Position numbers and translations under genes: made by a program. The notes beneath the pieces are model-generated. The model saw only the letters and a program-made list of their open reading frames with translations. It ran no database searches and was not told where the DNA came from. Below, piece after piece: positions 48,753 through 61,845 of a stretch of DNA of 64,000 nucleotides (position 1 is the stretch's first letter; every line of letters starts with the position of its first letter). Source of the stretch: Omphiscola glabra (taxonomy: Eukaryota > Mollusca > Gastropoda > Lymnaeidae); NCBI GenBank assembly GCA_964017045.1, contig OZ024804.1:19888537-19952536 (forward strand), given 5' to 3'.

Positions 48753-51700
48753 ACTAGCGAGTACCCGGCATGCGTTGCAATGCCACTCATCGAAATAAAG
48801 TGTCTGTGTTTTAATAATTTTGTTGTAAGTTCTTCTAATAACCACCTTTTTTTAACCGTCTTGTGCGTATTCGAATTAATTAGAAGGTTTTAAGAAGTGT
48901 CAGCAGACCACACGCAGCTGCCCGTGTGGGAAGCATGGATTTTCGAAATTTAGTCCCAAAACTTATAGCGATTGATACCCCCATGAAATAGCTATGTTTG
49001 AAATTATATTTATATGATTCATTTATTACATATAAACAAATTTAGGGCCCCCGGCCCCAAAAGTAATATTGTGAAATATTTGTACAAAATCAGAAACCTA
49101 TTTATTAAGTCACATATACAAAATGAAATGTCACAGTTTATATTTAATGTAATTCCACCCACTTATGTAATAGCTCTGTTTGACGTTATATTTACATAGC
49201 TCATATAAGAAAAAAAAAGAATTTAAGGCCCCCGGCCCAAAGCGGAATATTGTAAAATATTTGCACTTCTTTAGAAACCTAATGCGGGCCTGCACACAAC
49301 AACTCACTGAAAGTTTATCGCATTCAGATGAATAGTATAGGAACTCATACGGACATTATATTTAAATAGCTCATATTAGAAAGAAAAACTACTATAGGGC
49401 CCCGGTCCAAAACTGGTAATTCTTTGTAAAATGAATGGGTTTTGATATTCATGGATATACTTTTGTAAATGTACTTACATTGTGTTAACGTCATTGATTT
49501 TCTTAATTCGTAAAATGAGAATATAGCATTTATTTTTCACAACAGTAATATCATTGGATTTAAAGATATAAAATTGTACACACCCTATTTCCTAACCCCC
49601 ATATATATGTACCTAAGAAGGCAAATTATTTGTCAAATTCATTTTGTCAACTTCCCCCTCCCCCAAACAGAGTTTTTAAAAAATTAATAAAATCATCCAC
49701 GGGATTGTAATCCAATTACTTACGCAAAAACAATTTTTTTGCATTTCAAATGCTTTGTTCTTATTTAAATGAGTGATAAGTGCATTAGTGGATGCTATTT
49801 GGATATGTAGTTTCGCTGCACTGATTGCATTAAACGGCATTTTCGTATTAAAAGTATATTTAAAGGTTAGGGTTTTTTTAATTTTTTTTTATTAATTTAT
49901 AAATTTCATAAATGTATATTTTTGGAAAGAATAAAAGTAAACATTTATTAATCGTTAAAAATAAAAAGCTAAAATTGTATTTCATTTTTTAAATTGTAGC
50001 AATTTAAAAAGCAATCTATTATATTTATTAATTTTACTTTTAGGAAGGGGGAAATACATTATCAATTTTATTAGGCGCGGTTATTAAATCAGATAAATTT
50101 TTGCATTGAATAAATAGACAATTTGAGTTCTGAGGTCATTTGCGTTATTATTTAGAACAAATTAATTTTACTTTTATTACGCAATATTTGGAACGTACTT
50201 AAAAAATGCACTTCAATCAACAGATGTTTTGGTTTCCCCGATAAATGTGATTACAGTGTAATTCTTTGATTATAATTTGTTTTATTAATTTTCATAACTT
50301 TCAACCACATATAAAATGTTTAAAATAGTTCCTTAGTTGTTACTCCAGATTTATTTGTAATTAATATTATTAATACTTAAAATTGTATTAAAATTAAAGC
50401 GAATATACAATATATTTTTCGCATTACCATTGATTCGAGTTCCTTAAAATAATAGAAGAAAACTATGATTGTTTTAAAAAATGGGAACGTATTTAAATCG
50501 TATCGGTTCTTTGTGAGTTACGGTCAGCATAGATCATTCTTATATAATAGATGTATTACTACATCATTGCTATTCAAAATCACAACACATTTACAAAGCT
50601 ATATCCGATTCTAAAATACGTCACAAAATTCAAGCTTATTAATAAAAACAACAAAAACACTCTCTACACTAAACATGCAAAAACGTGTTTTCTCTGCTCT
50701 TGCTACAAATTGATGTCTGTTGGCATTTGTTCAAGGGCGGTTGAGTTGATAGCTCCGTTTGAAATTATTTTGATAAAGTTTGTTAAAGAAAAAAAAACGA
50801 ATTTAAGGACATCGGCCCATGCGAAATATTGTAAAATGTTGTTCTAATTTAGAAACATTTGCGGGAGCGCGCATATCAATTCACCAAAGTTTTTATCGCA
50901 ATCGGATGAATGGTATAGGAATGCATACGATAATTATATAGATAATAAATGGTGGAAAACGAATTAAGGCCCCCGGCCACAAACGGAATATTGTAGAATT
51001 GTTGTATTACTTCAGAAACCTACTTATTATATCACAAAATTAAAAAAAGAGAAACATATTACTGAAGTTGTATCGCATTCAGATAAATGGTATAGGAGTG
51101 CATACGGATATTATTTTTTACAAAGCTCATATAAGAAAAATAACGATTTTGGGGCCAACGGCCAAAAACGGATTATTTTAAAAGTGTTGTAACTAATTCA
51201 GAAACCTAATTACTATGTGACACACACAATTTAATGTCGCTATTTGTATTTTATTAAAAATCTATCCATCCACACATTAGCTCTGTTTGAAATTGTATTT
51301 GTATAGCTCATATAGGAAAAATAGAACATAGGGCCCCTGGCTCAAAAAAGAATATTTTAAACGGTTGTAATAATTTGAAAAGCTTTGCGGACTTGGGTAA
51401 AACATTTTACTAAAGTTTTATCGCATTCAGATAAATGATATAGGAGCGCATACAGAAATTATTTTGTACAAAGCTCGTATAAGAAAAAAAAAGAATTTGG
51501 GAACAACGGCTGAAAACGGAATATTTTAAAAGTATTGTAATTACTCATTAACATGGGCGACCTTACGGACAACCTTTCAACAAAGTTTTGTTGCAATCGC
51601 ATGAATGGTGTAGGAGCGCATACGGTTTGAAATTATATTTATATAGCTCATATTGGAAAAATAGAACATGGGGTCCCTGGCTCAAAACAGAATATTTTAA

Positions 51701-53026
51701 ACGGTTGTAATAATTGGAAAAGCTTTGCGGGCGTGGGAAAAACATCTAACTAAAGTTTTATCGCATTCAGAAGAATGGTATAGGAGCGCATACCGAAATT
51801 ATTTTGTACAAAGCTCATATAAGAAAAAAAAGAATTTGGGGCCAACAGCTGAAAACGGAATCTTTTAAAAGTATTGTAATTACTCATTAACATGCGCGAC
51901 TTTATGGACAACCTTTCAAAAAATTTTTGTTGCAATCACATGAATGGTGTAGGAGCGCATACGGTTTGAAATTATATTTATATAGCTCCTATAAGAAAAA
52001 ATGAACATGGGGCCCCTGGCTCAAAACGGAATATTTTAAAATGGTTGTAATAATTTAGAAACCTTTGTGGGCATGATCGCAACATCTCGTCAAAGTTTTA
52101 GCGTATTCGAATAAATGGTGTAGGAGCGCAGACGAAACTTATAGTTTACAAAGCTCATATAAGAAAAAAAACGATTTTGGGGCCAACGGCCAAAACAAAA
52201 TATTTTAAAAGTTTTATAATGACTCAGTAAAATGCGCGAACTTATGGAATACAACTCTCCAATGTTTTGTCGCAATCGCATGAATGGTGTAGGAGCGCAT
52301 TCGGTTTGATACTATATTTATATAGCTCATATAAGAAAAAACGAACATGGGGCCCCTGGCTCAAAACGGAATATTTTAAAACGGTTGTAATAATTTAGTA
52401 ACCTTTGTGGGCATGCTCGCAACATCTCGTCAAAGTTTTAGCGTATTCGAATAAATGGTGTAGGAGCGCAGACGAAATCTATTGTTTACAAAGCTCATAT
52501 AAGAAAAAAAAACGATTTTGGGGCCAACGGCCAAAACGAAATATTTTAAAAGTGTTATTATGACCCAGTAAAATGCGCAAGCTTGTAGAATACAACTCTC
52601 TAATGTTTTGTCGCAATCGCATGAATGGTGTAGGAGCGCATACGGTTTGAAACTATATTTATATAGCTCATATTAGAAAAAACGAACACGGGGCCCCTGG
52701 CTCAAAACGGAATATTTTAAAACGTTTATAATTATTTCCAAACCTTTGTGGGCGTGCTTGTAACATTTTACCCAAGATTTAGCGCATTCAGACGAATGGC
52801 GTAGGAGCGCAGACGGAAATATTTTTTACAAAGCTCGTATAAGAAAAAAAACGAATTAAGGGCCAACGGCCGAAAACGAAATAATTGAAAAGTTTTTTAA
52901 TGTCGCAGTTAAATGCCCAGGTAGGTGGCCAACAACTCACCAAAGTTTTGTTGCAATCGCATGAATGGTGTTGGAGCGCATACGAGACAAACATACATAC
53001 ATACATACATTCATTTATATATATAT
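48753..53026 (+). repeat. Composite interspersed repeat, copy 2
   Basis: Starts ACTAGCGAGTACCCGGCATG. A single-copy central part lies at about 49430-50700, followed by an array of about 170-bp monomers (about 50880-52990). It ends AGCGCATACGAGACAAACAT, an ACATAC run and a TATA run. It has more monomers than copy 1, with cleaner alternation of the GGGGCCAACGGCC and GGGGCCCCTGGCTC types (about a 340-bp dimer period). It lacks the GC-rich insertion of copy 1. Confidence 0.78.
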
Positions 53027-54959
53027 AGATAGAAGAAAATCAGCGGCGTTAACAAAGCGTTGGTACATTTACATAAGTGTACCCATGAATACCAAAACCA
53101 AATCATTTGAGAAAAGTGAAAATTTAATGTTTAAATTCACAATATATTTTTTATATTTAGTTTGCGAAAAGTAAAGGTGGTGTACATCATGAGTGTTATG
53201 AGATTAAAACAAAGATACTCAAGGCTATCACAGACGTGGGCCATTGCAAAAATTGGTGCCATGGCGTTATTTCGTTGTTTTTTTTTTTGGTGTAAAGCTT
53301 GTGTCTTGGATTCACTCCAAGTTATTATAATATTTTAATCTTGCCGCCATATTTTAAAATGGCTATCTATGTTATTGTATTGATTTGCTGAAAACTTTTG
53401 GATATTACTTTTAGTGGAACCTGAATTAAAGGGTGTAAAAGAGTATTCTATGAAACTGTAATTTGGGTTTTCATTATTTACTTTTTTTACAAATTTGTAA
53501 CATTTTTCTTCTTTATCTTTATAATTTTCTTGCAAAATGAACTGCCTAGTGCGTGTATTTTACTAGAGTCTTTATTGCAAGTTTTAGTTATTGGGTTAGA
53601 TTTAGGGATAAACGTAGGGTTCAGGTTAGGTTTAGTTATAATTTAGGTTTCAGGTTAGGTTAGTGGTAATTTCAGGGTTCAGGTTATGTTTAGAGATATT
53701 TTAAGAGTCCTTGTTAGTTTAAGGTATAGTTTTGGGGTTTAAACTGTAACGTTTTATCTAATTTTAGCAGATGTTGGTTATTTTATTTTTACACTGCCGC
53801 CATCATGGTTGCCACGACCTGTGAGTCCTTAAAATTTCACTGATCTTGTCAACCACGATGGCGGCCGTGTGATACGTCATTGCACCTATCAATTTGTCTC
53901 TATTTACCCATACTTGAAAAAGGATTAAGATATACTTCTTTAAATAAAATAATACTTTGTTTTACGCTTTATCAAAAATACTGTATAATAAAACTAGGCA
54001 AAACCTTGGTTAATTTTTTTGCAAGCACTATTGCAATATCCTTCACAATAAATTATATTTCAAAGTGTATATAAAATTATAAATGTGGTAAATTTAAGCT
54101 TAAGTTTTTTTAAATTTTTTAGATTAAAAATATTAATTTAGTGGCACGAAAAGAGATATGGTAGGCTGAACATTTAACAATTTAAAAATACAAGACATCT
54201 GAAATATTTCTTTAGCTTAGAAATCAGCCATCACTGATTTAATTAATGATGATTTAGTTTTTGTAATTTAAAGTCATATTTAGAGAAAAAGGGTTTATTT
54301 TAGAATATGGGTAGCGTAAGCGTATGACACACAGCATTAAAATACTTCTTAAAACTTTTAATGATGTTAGAAACGTAAACATCATTACATAGATACTTCT
54401 TTTCAAAATTCGGAATTGAGATGATGTTTCGCAATAGCAGGTAGAAATTATCGCAAAGTGCCTATAATAATTATCTCGCTAACATTGTATGATATTTTCT
54501 AATATGTATTAATACATTTTAAAGAGTTGTCAAATTGAGGAAATAGTCCAAAAGGAATTGTATTCTTAGTTTTTTTGTTTTTTTTTAATATTATTTTGTC
54601 TTTAAAATGGCTGGTTTCACTGAAATCAGAAAAGCTAGAAGGAAAAAATGGAAAAAAGTTATGATAAAACCTGATACAAAGAGCTCAACAAAACAACGAA
54701 CGTTTTGTCGAAAAGCCTTCTCGGCCGAAATAACAAGATGTGGGTAGTTGTTTTAAAGCGTTTTTCGGCCAAATTTTCACATATTCTATTTCACTTGTTT
54801 ATTTCTTTGAAAGTTAAAAATAGAAGGGTTAAACCGACGTGAAACGAGAGTGGCAACGCTTTCTTGATAGTTTCACTTATTATTATTTGCCATGTTAGAT
54901 CTTATTTTTTAATGGAAAAGAATATGAACGATCCGGTTTTTATTTAATTTAAAGGAAGT
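53027..54959. other. Intergenic DNA with degenerate repeats
   Basis: About 53575-53745 is a run of GGTTAGGTTTAG/GGGTTCAGGTTAGG-like words. About 53788-53868 has an imperfect inverted repeat (GCCGCCATCATGGTTG / CAACCACGATGGCGGC). A degenerate hammerhead-like motif lies at about 54695-54735 (minus). No gene is seen. Confidence 0.5.
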
Positions 54960-55391
54960 ATGAAAACACTTTTTTACTTTCTCTCAAATAATAAACATAA
55001 CAACGGCAAACCCACCTACAGCAGTTGAAATCACATCAATTACAAAGAGAAGAAACGAATAATTTTCTGTAGCAACTATCTAACCTTATATCAGCCAACC
55101 TTCTTTGTACTAACTCTTTCAACCTAATCTCATACGTTTCATATCGAGTACTGATTTTTGTCATAATCAATTTTAAATCACATAAACCTTCATATTTTTT
55201 ACACGATGAGTGCAACGTTTTGCCACAGATGAGTTAAAACTAAATAACTGCACAAAGCACATGCGTAACGCCTGTTCTGTTATTTCCATTTGTATTTTTT
55301 ATGCTTTTCCACCCAAAAGTATGATATATTTGATCTCTGCGTGTTTGTATTGCATGGTTTTGTGTCCGTATCTGCAAGAAAGTCCAGACAA
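54960..55391 (-). pseudogene. Pseudogene of gene D type, exon 2 remnant
   Basis: The TTTCCAG acceptor is retained (55392-55398) and the exon opens C-L-D-F-L-A-D-T-D-T-K-P-C-N against F-L-D-C-L-A-G-T-D-T-A-H-C-N of D, so the first cysteine is lost. The frame stays aligned to F-W-V-E-K and then meets a stop. Further on, DNA matching the C-x6-C, I-R-W and membrane-span regions of D persists to about 54960, out of frame. No exon 1 or tail is recognisable. It is a dead partial copy. Confidence 0.75.
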
Positions 55392-56059
55392 CTGGAAATA
55401 AGAAACACAATGACATTGTTTCAACGTAAATTAAAAGCCATGAAATAGGTTTTTTTTAAACGACATATGTTATATTTTAGTGAAGGCTAGAATACATATT
55501 ACTAAGTATGTACACAATAGTCTGTAATGGTGTGACAATAGTTAGATTTAGATCAATAATATGTGACGCTTATAATGATAAAGCGTTTGAAATCGCACTA
55601 TACTATATAGTAAAACAAAATAATGCGTTCAAAAAGAAATTTGACGCACAATTTTAACGTCTGCACTGAAAAAAAGATTTGACCAAATTTCCGTTCGATC
55701 AAATTACCGTCGATCAATTTTCCGTCGACGAAATTTCTTTCGATCAAATTTCCAGATACGCATACATTCATGTCCCGACGTGGCACTTTACCAGGAAAGC
55801 ATGATTAAGTGGACGTTGTTTCACATTACCGGCCACTCCCTTTACAGCTGCAAATCAGGGCAGGGTGGAGGTCTGACCACAGCAGACTAAAACAAACAGC
55901 CCATGGAAGTCCTTTTACAAAACAGACTCACTGACTTTAAACGTTTTTACAAATATTTATGGTTTTGTAATTACATATATCTACAACAAACTGAATAATA
56001 AAAAAACATAACTACAGGGGACATTATTTGGTCTTTCCGAAGACCATAATTGCCAGTGA
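55392..56059. other. Intergenic DNA, no recognised gene
   Basis: A short patch of GATCAAATTTCC / CGATCAATTTTCCGTCGA-like repeats lies at about 55675-55755. Around 55800-55910 the sequence is less AT-rich but unassigned. Confidence 0.45.
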
Positions 56060-58320
56060 TTTCAATAACATATCAACTTAATGGGGAAGTAGTCAACAAA
56101 ACTCATCAGTATGTTACATGGAGGATGCTTGTCTCTATACAAACTTCATCCAACCGAAAGCGTGGACAATGGTTGTCCCAGTTCCCAAAGACGACAAAGC
56201 CGGTGGGCTACCACTGAGCTATCGGCCTATTTTTCTCACTTCCTATCTGTGAATATTAACGGAAAGAATAGTAAACGCAAGTTTATATTGGATCTTGAAA
56301 ATAAATAAAAGCGCATTCTGAAATATCACGTCGGCTTCCAAAAGCGGAGGCAGACAGTTGACCAGGTAATACGTTTTTGCCAAACACCACCAATGAACTA
56401 CAGAATAAAAATTTTACAGTGGCGGTATTTTGGATCTCCGTCAAGCGTACAACAAGATTTGGAGGATAGTTTTAAAATAAAAATTACAGCAGCTGTGTGT
56501 CGCTGCCAAGATTCAAAAGTGTTCAGATACATTTTTATCATACTGCGCGATATTCACAAGATTCTTGAACAAAGTATCTGACATGTGTGCAATCGAGGGT
56601 GATCTCCCCAAGGGATCTGTTTTAATCTGTACCCTGTTCATAACACATGCACACGATATAAAGTCAAAATATGTAACTGGAAATTTGGAAAACACATTCA
56701 GCAACTGCAGAACTGGCTGCAGGTGGAAATCACGCGAAGGAAATCTATATTCAAAAGTGGCAAATTGTGGCAAATGCGGATAAAAATGTGTACTATTTAT
56801 TTACCTTTGGGAGGAATGCCCGAAAAGAAGAAATAGCTCCTAAAATTTTGGGAAAATATAACAAATGGGATAAGACACCAACTTTTTTTGGAGTGAAATG
56901 GAACACAAAGTTAAACTTTATAACCATGTTGGTGAAATCCAGTCTCGTTAAATACTTGCGAGAACAACCTGTTGATAAGATAGAGGCTACCTAAGAAAGT
57001 TATATCTTGGGAGTGTAAGGGGGAATATTGACTAGAGCCTACCTGTCAATGCCTTCTCGAGCAGCACTGCTCTAGATGGTCTTGACCACATACATAAACT
57101 AATTCTCAGATTTCACATTATGCACAACACCCATGGCTAGTGTGTAAATAATGTCTGACTCGTAATATTAATCCACTCATCATTAGAAAATACATATCTT
57201 TCCTGAAAACTGTGAAAAGATACCGTCAAATGGAAAAGATGGAACCCTGTTTTAGTTAAAAGACTGGTGGGAAAAGACAAGGCTAAAAATGCTTCCTTTA
57301 CGTATGCTGTGAAAAAACTTAAGAGAAGGGATCGTTAGCGGAAAAAAATATAAAGAATTGCGTTTGATCCAAAAGTGATGACAACACGAAAACATTGAGT
57401 CTTCAGATGTATGCAGTAGGGAATTGTGCCATGTCGAGTTATCTTGATGTTCCAAATGAGATCACTTTAAGGACGTTTGAAGCATATTAAAAACTGTGGT
57501 AAAAGTATACACTGGCAGCTCTTGCTTCACTAATGCAAAAAAAGGCTGGAAACATCCAACTTTTCCAGTATCTAAGAGGGTACTATCTGCAGAGGATATT
57601 TAGGGGCCGGTTGGGAAGTACAGATAACATTTCGATGCAAAAATCGAAGCTATAATTTGGGCCCTGAAATAATTGTGTCGTCGATTAGCAAACAGAAAAT
57701 ATTTTCTTCCTTCTTAGTGTTTACTGACTAACAGCTAGCTCTTAAAACTGTAAATGGAGGGTCCTCAATATCCAAGATAATTGCCAATGTCATAGTAGGC
57801 GTAGTGCAAGATATAAAGTCCCATAGAGAGAAAATGATCTTTCAGTGGATCCCTGGACACGCAGGATTTTTTTGTAGCGAGGTAAAAATCTACATAGCTA
57901 CAACAAAACCGACCGATGAAAAAGCTGAAAAAGGAGGTTTGGGTCAAATTGCGATTAAACCCACACATTTTTCGGGAGCAATAGCTTAAAAACTGTAAAA
58001 CGTATACATTCTCAGAAACGTTAACAGAAGATGCTCCCAAAAGAAAAAAACATAAATGAGAGAAGGGGTGGAAACTAAATCGCGAATTACAGTGCCTCAT
58101 CACCTAATTTAGATAAGAAACACTTTGCTTGACGAAGCTCCATTAATAGGTTGCAACCTCATCGTGTCCCATGCAGACATAGTAGTGAACTCGCTAGCCA
58201 AGTGCACGATAATATTGAGTGGCGTTGTTGGGAACTCCCCAGATGTACATGTTGAATGTGTGATCTGCGGCGACGACCAAAATTATTGCCGGGGACTTAC
58301 TAGAGTTGGCTCGTGTTAGC
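56060..58320 (+). mobile_element. Decayed RNase H-bearing non-LTR retrotransposon (Jockey/CR1/I-like)
   Basis: Plus-strand pieces in changing frames: P-K-A-W-T-M-V-V-P-V-P-K and L-S-Y-R-P-I (RT, about 56150-56235), E-R-I-V-N-A, Q-T-V-D-Q-V-I-R-F-C (about 56350), and F-F-G-V-K-W-N-T-K-L-N-F (about 56890). RNase H follows with F-D-A-K-I-E-A-I-I-W-A-L (about 57632), F-T-D-(stop)-Q-L-A-L-K and F-Q-W-I-P-G-H-A-G-F (about 57840). Many stops and indels are present. It is an old, inactive copy, related in domain order to 36850-37850. Confidence 0.7.
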
Positions 58321-58744
58321 TCGGCGCCAGTTGACTATAAAGACAAAAGCAATACCTTTAAAAAAAACAATTTTAATACGTTCACCCTTAATTAGTATTC
58401 GGCAAAATACACATTCAAACTTTCGGACACGTATTAAACGAGATGATTTTATAACACTGTCATTCAGTTCAATTTGAATTTAAATTTTCAATGTTATGTC
58501 ATTACGACGTACATGCTCAGCTTTAAATAACTTAATCGAACCGTGCTAAAAGAAAAAAAACAACAACTAAATATTCATTTTTTTTACGTATCATTTATAC
58601 CAAACACGACCAAAAGAAACAAAATACAATTTAAAAAAATGTAAATAATTACAACATATACAACATAATCGTTTTAAAAGAATTTCAAGGTATTTACAAG
58701 ATACAATTTTTAAGCTTGTTTTTATATGTTACATTGGGAAATAA

Positions 58745-58945
58745 CGTCGACGGGCCACCGAGCGTGAGCTCTTAATGCCCTCTCCGACGCAGCCAGGACG
58801 CCGGGTCTCCCTGACGCCGGACCTGGAACACCCCCACCCGCAACCACTCGATCGTATTTGCGAATTGATACTTTCCAGGCTCGGGGACGTCAGGTCGATC
58901 GAAAAGGCTGCGTTTAAAGCGTTCGCAGCCTACTCTCCAAGGGAC
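58745..58945 (-). mobile_element. Second copy of the GC-rich element (fragment)
   Basis: Reverse complement matches 3770-3955 in the blocks GACGCTTTAAACGCAGC (here GAACGCTTTAAACGCAGC) and GGGCATTAAGAGCTC, in the same order. The GC-rich island stands out sharply in AT-rich DNA. The middle differs, so the two are diverged members. Confidence 0.55.
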
Positions 58946-59899
58946 AACCGATAAAAAAAAAATTTTGTTGAATTAAAAAAATATATATATATTAGAGAAA
59001 TCGGTATTAGTATATTTTTGAGTTTTGTTTGCTAGGATGATTGTCTTTAAATAAAAAAATAATTAACTACGTGCAACGTTAGAGTCACCTATTTCTTGAC
59101 CGAGTGTTGAACCATACAATGTAAAGCGACTATTACTCTTTTATTGACTTAACGAAAAAACTCGCATTTTTTTACAAAATATTTTAAATTCTTAATAAAC
59201 ACAACAAGAATATAGGAAGATTCATTTTAAAAATGACAAAACTTTTAACAAATGATATAATGAGTATGCCATAGAAATGATGATGTATACGTGTGGAAAA
59301 CCCGTACAAATATTTAAATTATTATTATAATAATACGTTTTTATAGCGAAGTACACCAACTTAGGGCTGGGCTCAGCACGCTGGGCAAACAATTCAACAA
59401 ACATAATCATGAACTTAAAAATTAACATAAATTAATTAAATACAACAAAACAAATGTGTATTCGCCCAACCATTCCATAACTGTTTAAATACCCAATTCA
59501 ATCAGAAATCATCTTTTCGTACCTTATTATGTGATAATGAATGAATGATTTTTATTGAAGATCTGCCATTAAATTTCCTTTTACAAATAGTCCTTTTGTT
59601 GGGATTATAATTTCTTATCTCAGAAAAGCATTTCAATTATTGAATATTATGAAATGATCTTAAACATATTCAATATATTGATATATATTATTCTGTACAG
59701 AACTAAACAAAAATTATTGATATATTTGTTTACTACATGTTCTTATTTTAAGATGTACAAAATAAAACAATAACAATTTTGAACTTAAGTAAAAAAGAAA
59801 GGATAATTCGCTTATTTTTATTCTCTGTTTTAAGGATGGTTTATTTGGTGTATTTTAATGATTCGTCTTCAATGGGATAGAATGTTTAAAACCATTTAT
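58946..59899. other. AT-rich DNA with a retrotransposon 3' end
   Basis: About 59320-59450 (minus) carries the GCTGAGCCCAGCCCTAAGTT block and a TTATTATAATAA tail, same family as 20330-20770. Otherwise nothing is recognised. Confidence 0.5.
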
Positions 59900-60870
59900 T
59901 TTTCCTTCCACCGCATAATAACAATGACAACTGTGCTTACAAACATAATGCATTTAACAGCCCAACGTTTACAAGAAAAGACGAATATGTATATTTTTTT
60001 TTCAAAATGTGTGCAGTTGTGGTCATGTCTTTGATTAATAAGGTAGGTCTCTCACATTTTATTAAATATGTATCACATATAGATAACTAGTTTAATTTTC
60101 ATAAACTTATTTTAATCACATACTCTCCACACGACGTTTGCAATGTTTAACCATCGACGGTTGGCCATAGATTAGTCTCAAACAGGACGAGATTAACATT
60201 AGACTTTCCATTCATCTGCATTTTTTACTTAAATTTTTCCAACATAAATTCTTTTTTTTTGTGGGGGAGGGCGGGGGGTAGCAAATATTCTTAGTGTTTA
60301 TTGCAAGGAATTGTATCCATGCCAGCTAAGATGTTCAGATCACTTGATATAAATATAAAACAAGGTAAAATTGCCAGATAAATATAGGGAATGAGAAATG
60401 GTTGAAAACATTATCCTTCAGGTAGGTCAATTCAAACATTTATAGTAATTTACGACATTACGGTTTAAACCCAATAAAATTAACGAACTCTTGTGAAATA
60501 TTTTTTTGTAACATGCATATAAGCGATCTAACACAACGGCTCTCAACCTATGAGTCGCAACTCATTTGGGGGTCGAACGACCCTTTCCCGCTGGTCACCG
60601 AAGACCATCGGAAAAAATTAATAGTTTTCAAGTAGCAACGAAAATAGTTTTGTGGCTGGGTGTCGCCACAACATGAGGAAATGTATTAAAGAGTCGCGGC
60701 ATTAGAAATTTTGAGAACCACTGATCTAACATATAAAAGTCGTTCTTACTGATTCCTTGTTAAGTAAACTTTCTTGATGTTGCATTTTAAACTGAAGACA
60801 CTTTGTTCAGCATTTGATACCTTTAGTAATGCGCGAATAGTAGACAACAAATGCTCACTGATGAAGAATT
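59900..60870 (-). pseudogene. Pseudogene of gene D type with both exons decayed and SPIN-like MITE in the intron
   Basis: The exon-1 remnant (about 60865-60760) still reads H-L-L-S-T, then A-E-Q-S-V-F-S-L against A-E-E-N-V-F-T-L in D, and keeps a GTAAG donor. The exon-2 remnant (about 60345-59900) has a GATCACTTG... start, GCCAGCT as in D, the ACGTTTGCAATGTT block and a membrane-span-like stretch near 59910-59950. The frame is destroyed by indels, including a G-rich patch at 60260-60282. The intron harbours the MITE at 60534-60723. Confidence 0.65.
60534..60723 (+). mobile_element. SPIN-like hAT MITE with perfect 8-bp target duplication
   Basis: A 190-bp element with ends CAACGGCTCTCAACC and GAGAACCACTG, the first diverged from a CAGTGGTTCTCAA terminus. 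It is flanked by ATCTAACA on both sides (60526-60533 and 60724-60731), the 8-bp duplication typical of hAT. The interior keeps GGGGGTCGAACGACCCTTT, GACCATCGGAAAA, AAGTAGCAACGAAAAT and CACAACATGAGGAA, which I recognise as SPIN-family sequence. It is non-autonomous, with no coding capacity. Confidence 0.8.
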
Positions 60871-61845
60871 AAGCATGGAATATCACGTGTACCCATAGAT
60901 TCATTGCATTGTGCCAGAAACCAAAACATATGGTGTTTTTTTTTCTTTTAGTCTTTGGCCTGGGGTAGGCAGACCTTAGATACAAATGAGGCTAAGTAAT
61001 ATTTCTAATTCACTGGGCGAATTGCCAATACAAATTCTATACAATACCCTTTTTCAGTATTCTGTTTAAATTGTTTTGGTCTTCTGAGTGCCTTCAAAAT
61101 CGATGTACATGCTATATCAGCGACAAGTGCCATACTATGACGACCACTTGTCTAGGCCTTTGCCAGTTTGTTGTTACAGTGTCTTGTAAACATCACTAGG
61201 TTTTTTGTCTTTTTATTTAGTTTTTATTTGCCCTTGAATTGTGTGTTCACATCTCATAGTGTTGTCTCCCATTTAAATAGAATTCTACTCAAGGTTAGAT
61301 GACTCACTAGTCAATTTAGATCTCTCAAGAGCTTTAAAATCCTGCCGGTTAAACTCCTGCCGGTTAAACCTTATAAATGGCTTCACGCCTTACTGTTTTT
61401 GAAGTTACCGATAATATCTCCCTATTTGTTAAATCCATTGAAGAAACAAAATAATAAAAGTTGATTGCGTAGTTAACTAATTTGGCAGCTGATCTGAAAT
61501 ACCCCGTTAGAACAATCATAATTCAGATACGATGCCTTCAAGTGTACACTTCATTTTAACGAGTGGTCTCCCTTTAAATGCAAAGTGTTAATGATGCTAG
61601 AGTTTCACATTACAGGGATATACCATCGTTTTGTTACAATATAAATAATTACTGCTTGGTGCAATTTTACGATGGTTTCAATATGCTTATCGTTTAAAGA
61701 TGAATGATATTGTTGTCATACACACAACTTAAAACATTTTTCTTTTAAACGTCGAAATAAAATTTATACCATACCATATTAAAATTTGCATTTTAAAAAA
61801 AAATGTGTTATATAACATTTTTTAAAAAACATTTCTAAGATCTTG
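60871..61845. other. Intergenic DNA between gene E and the D-type pseudogene
   Basis: Nothing recognised. A 14-bp direct duplication (TCCTGCCGGTTAAA, near 61342 and 61357) is the only visible structure. Confidence 0.45.

Noticed and set aside
53575..53745. Interstitial telomere repeats
   Set aside because: The words are GGTTAGG/GGTTCAGG-like but irregular and mixed with TTTAG; no regular TTAGGG array is present.
56767..56994. Independent small gene
   Set aside because: The peptide aligns in order with the reverse transcriptase of the surrounding decayed non-LTR element.
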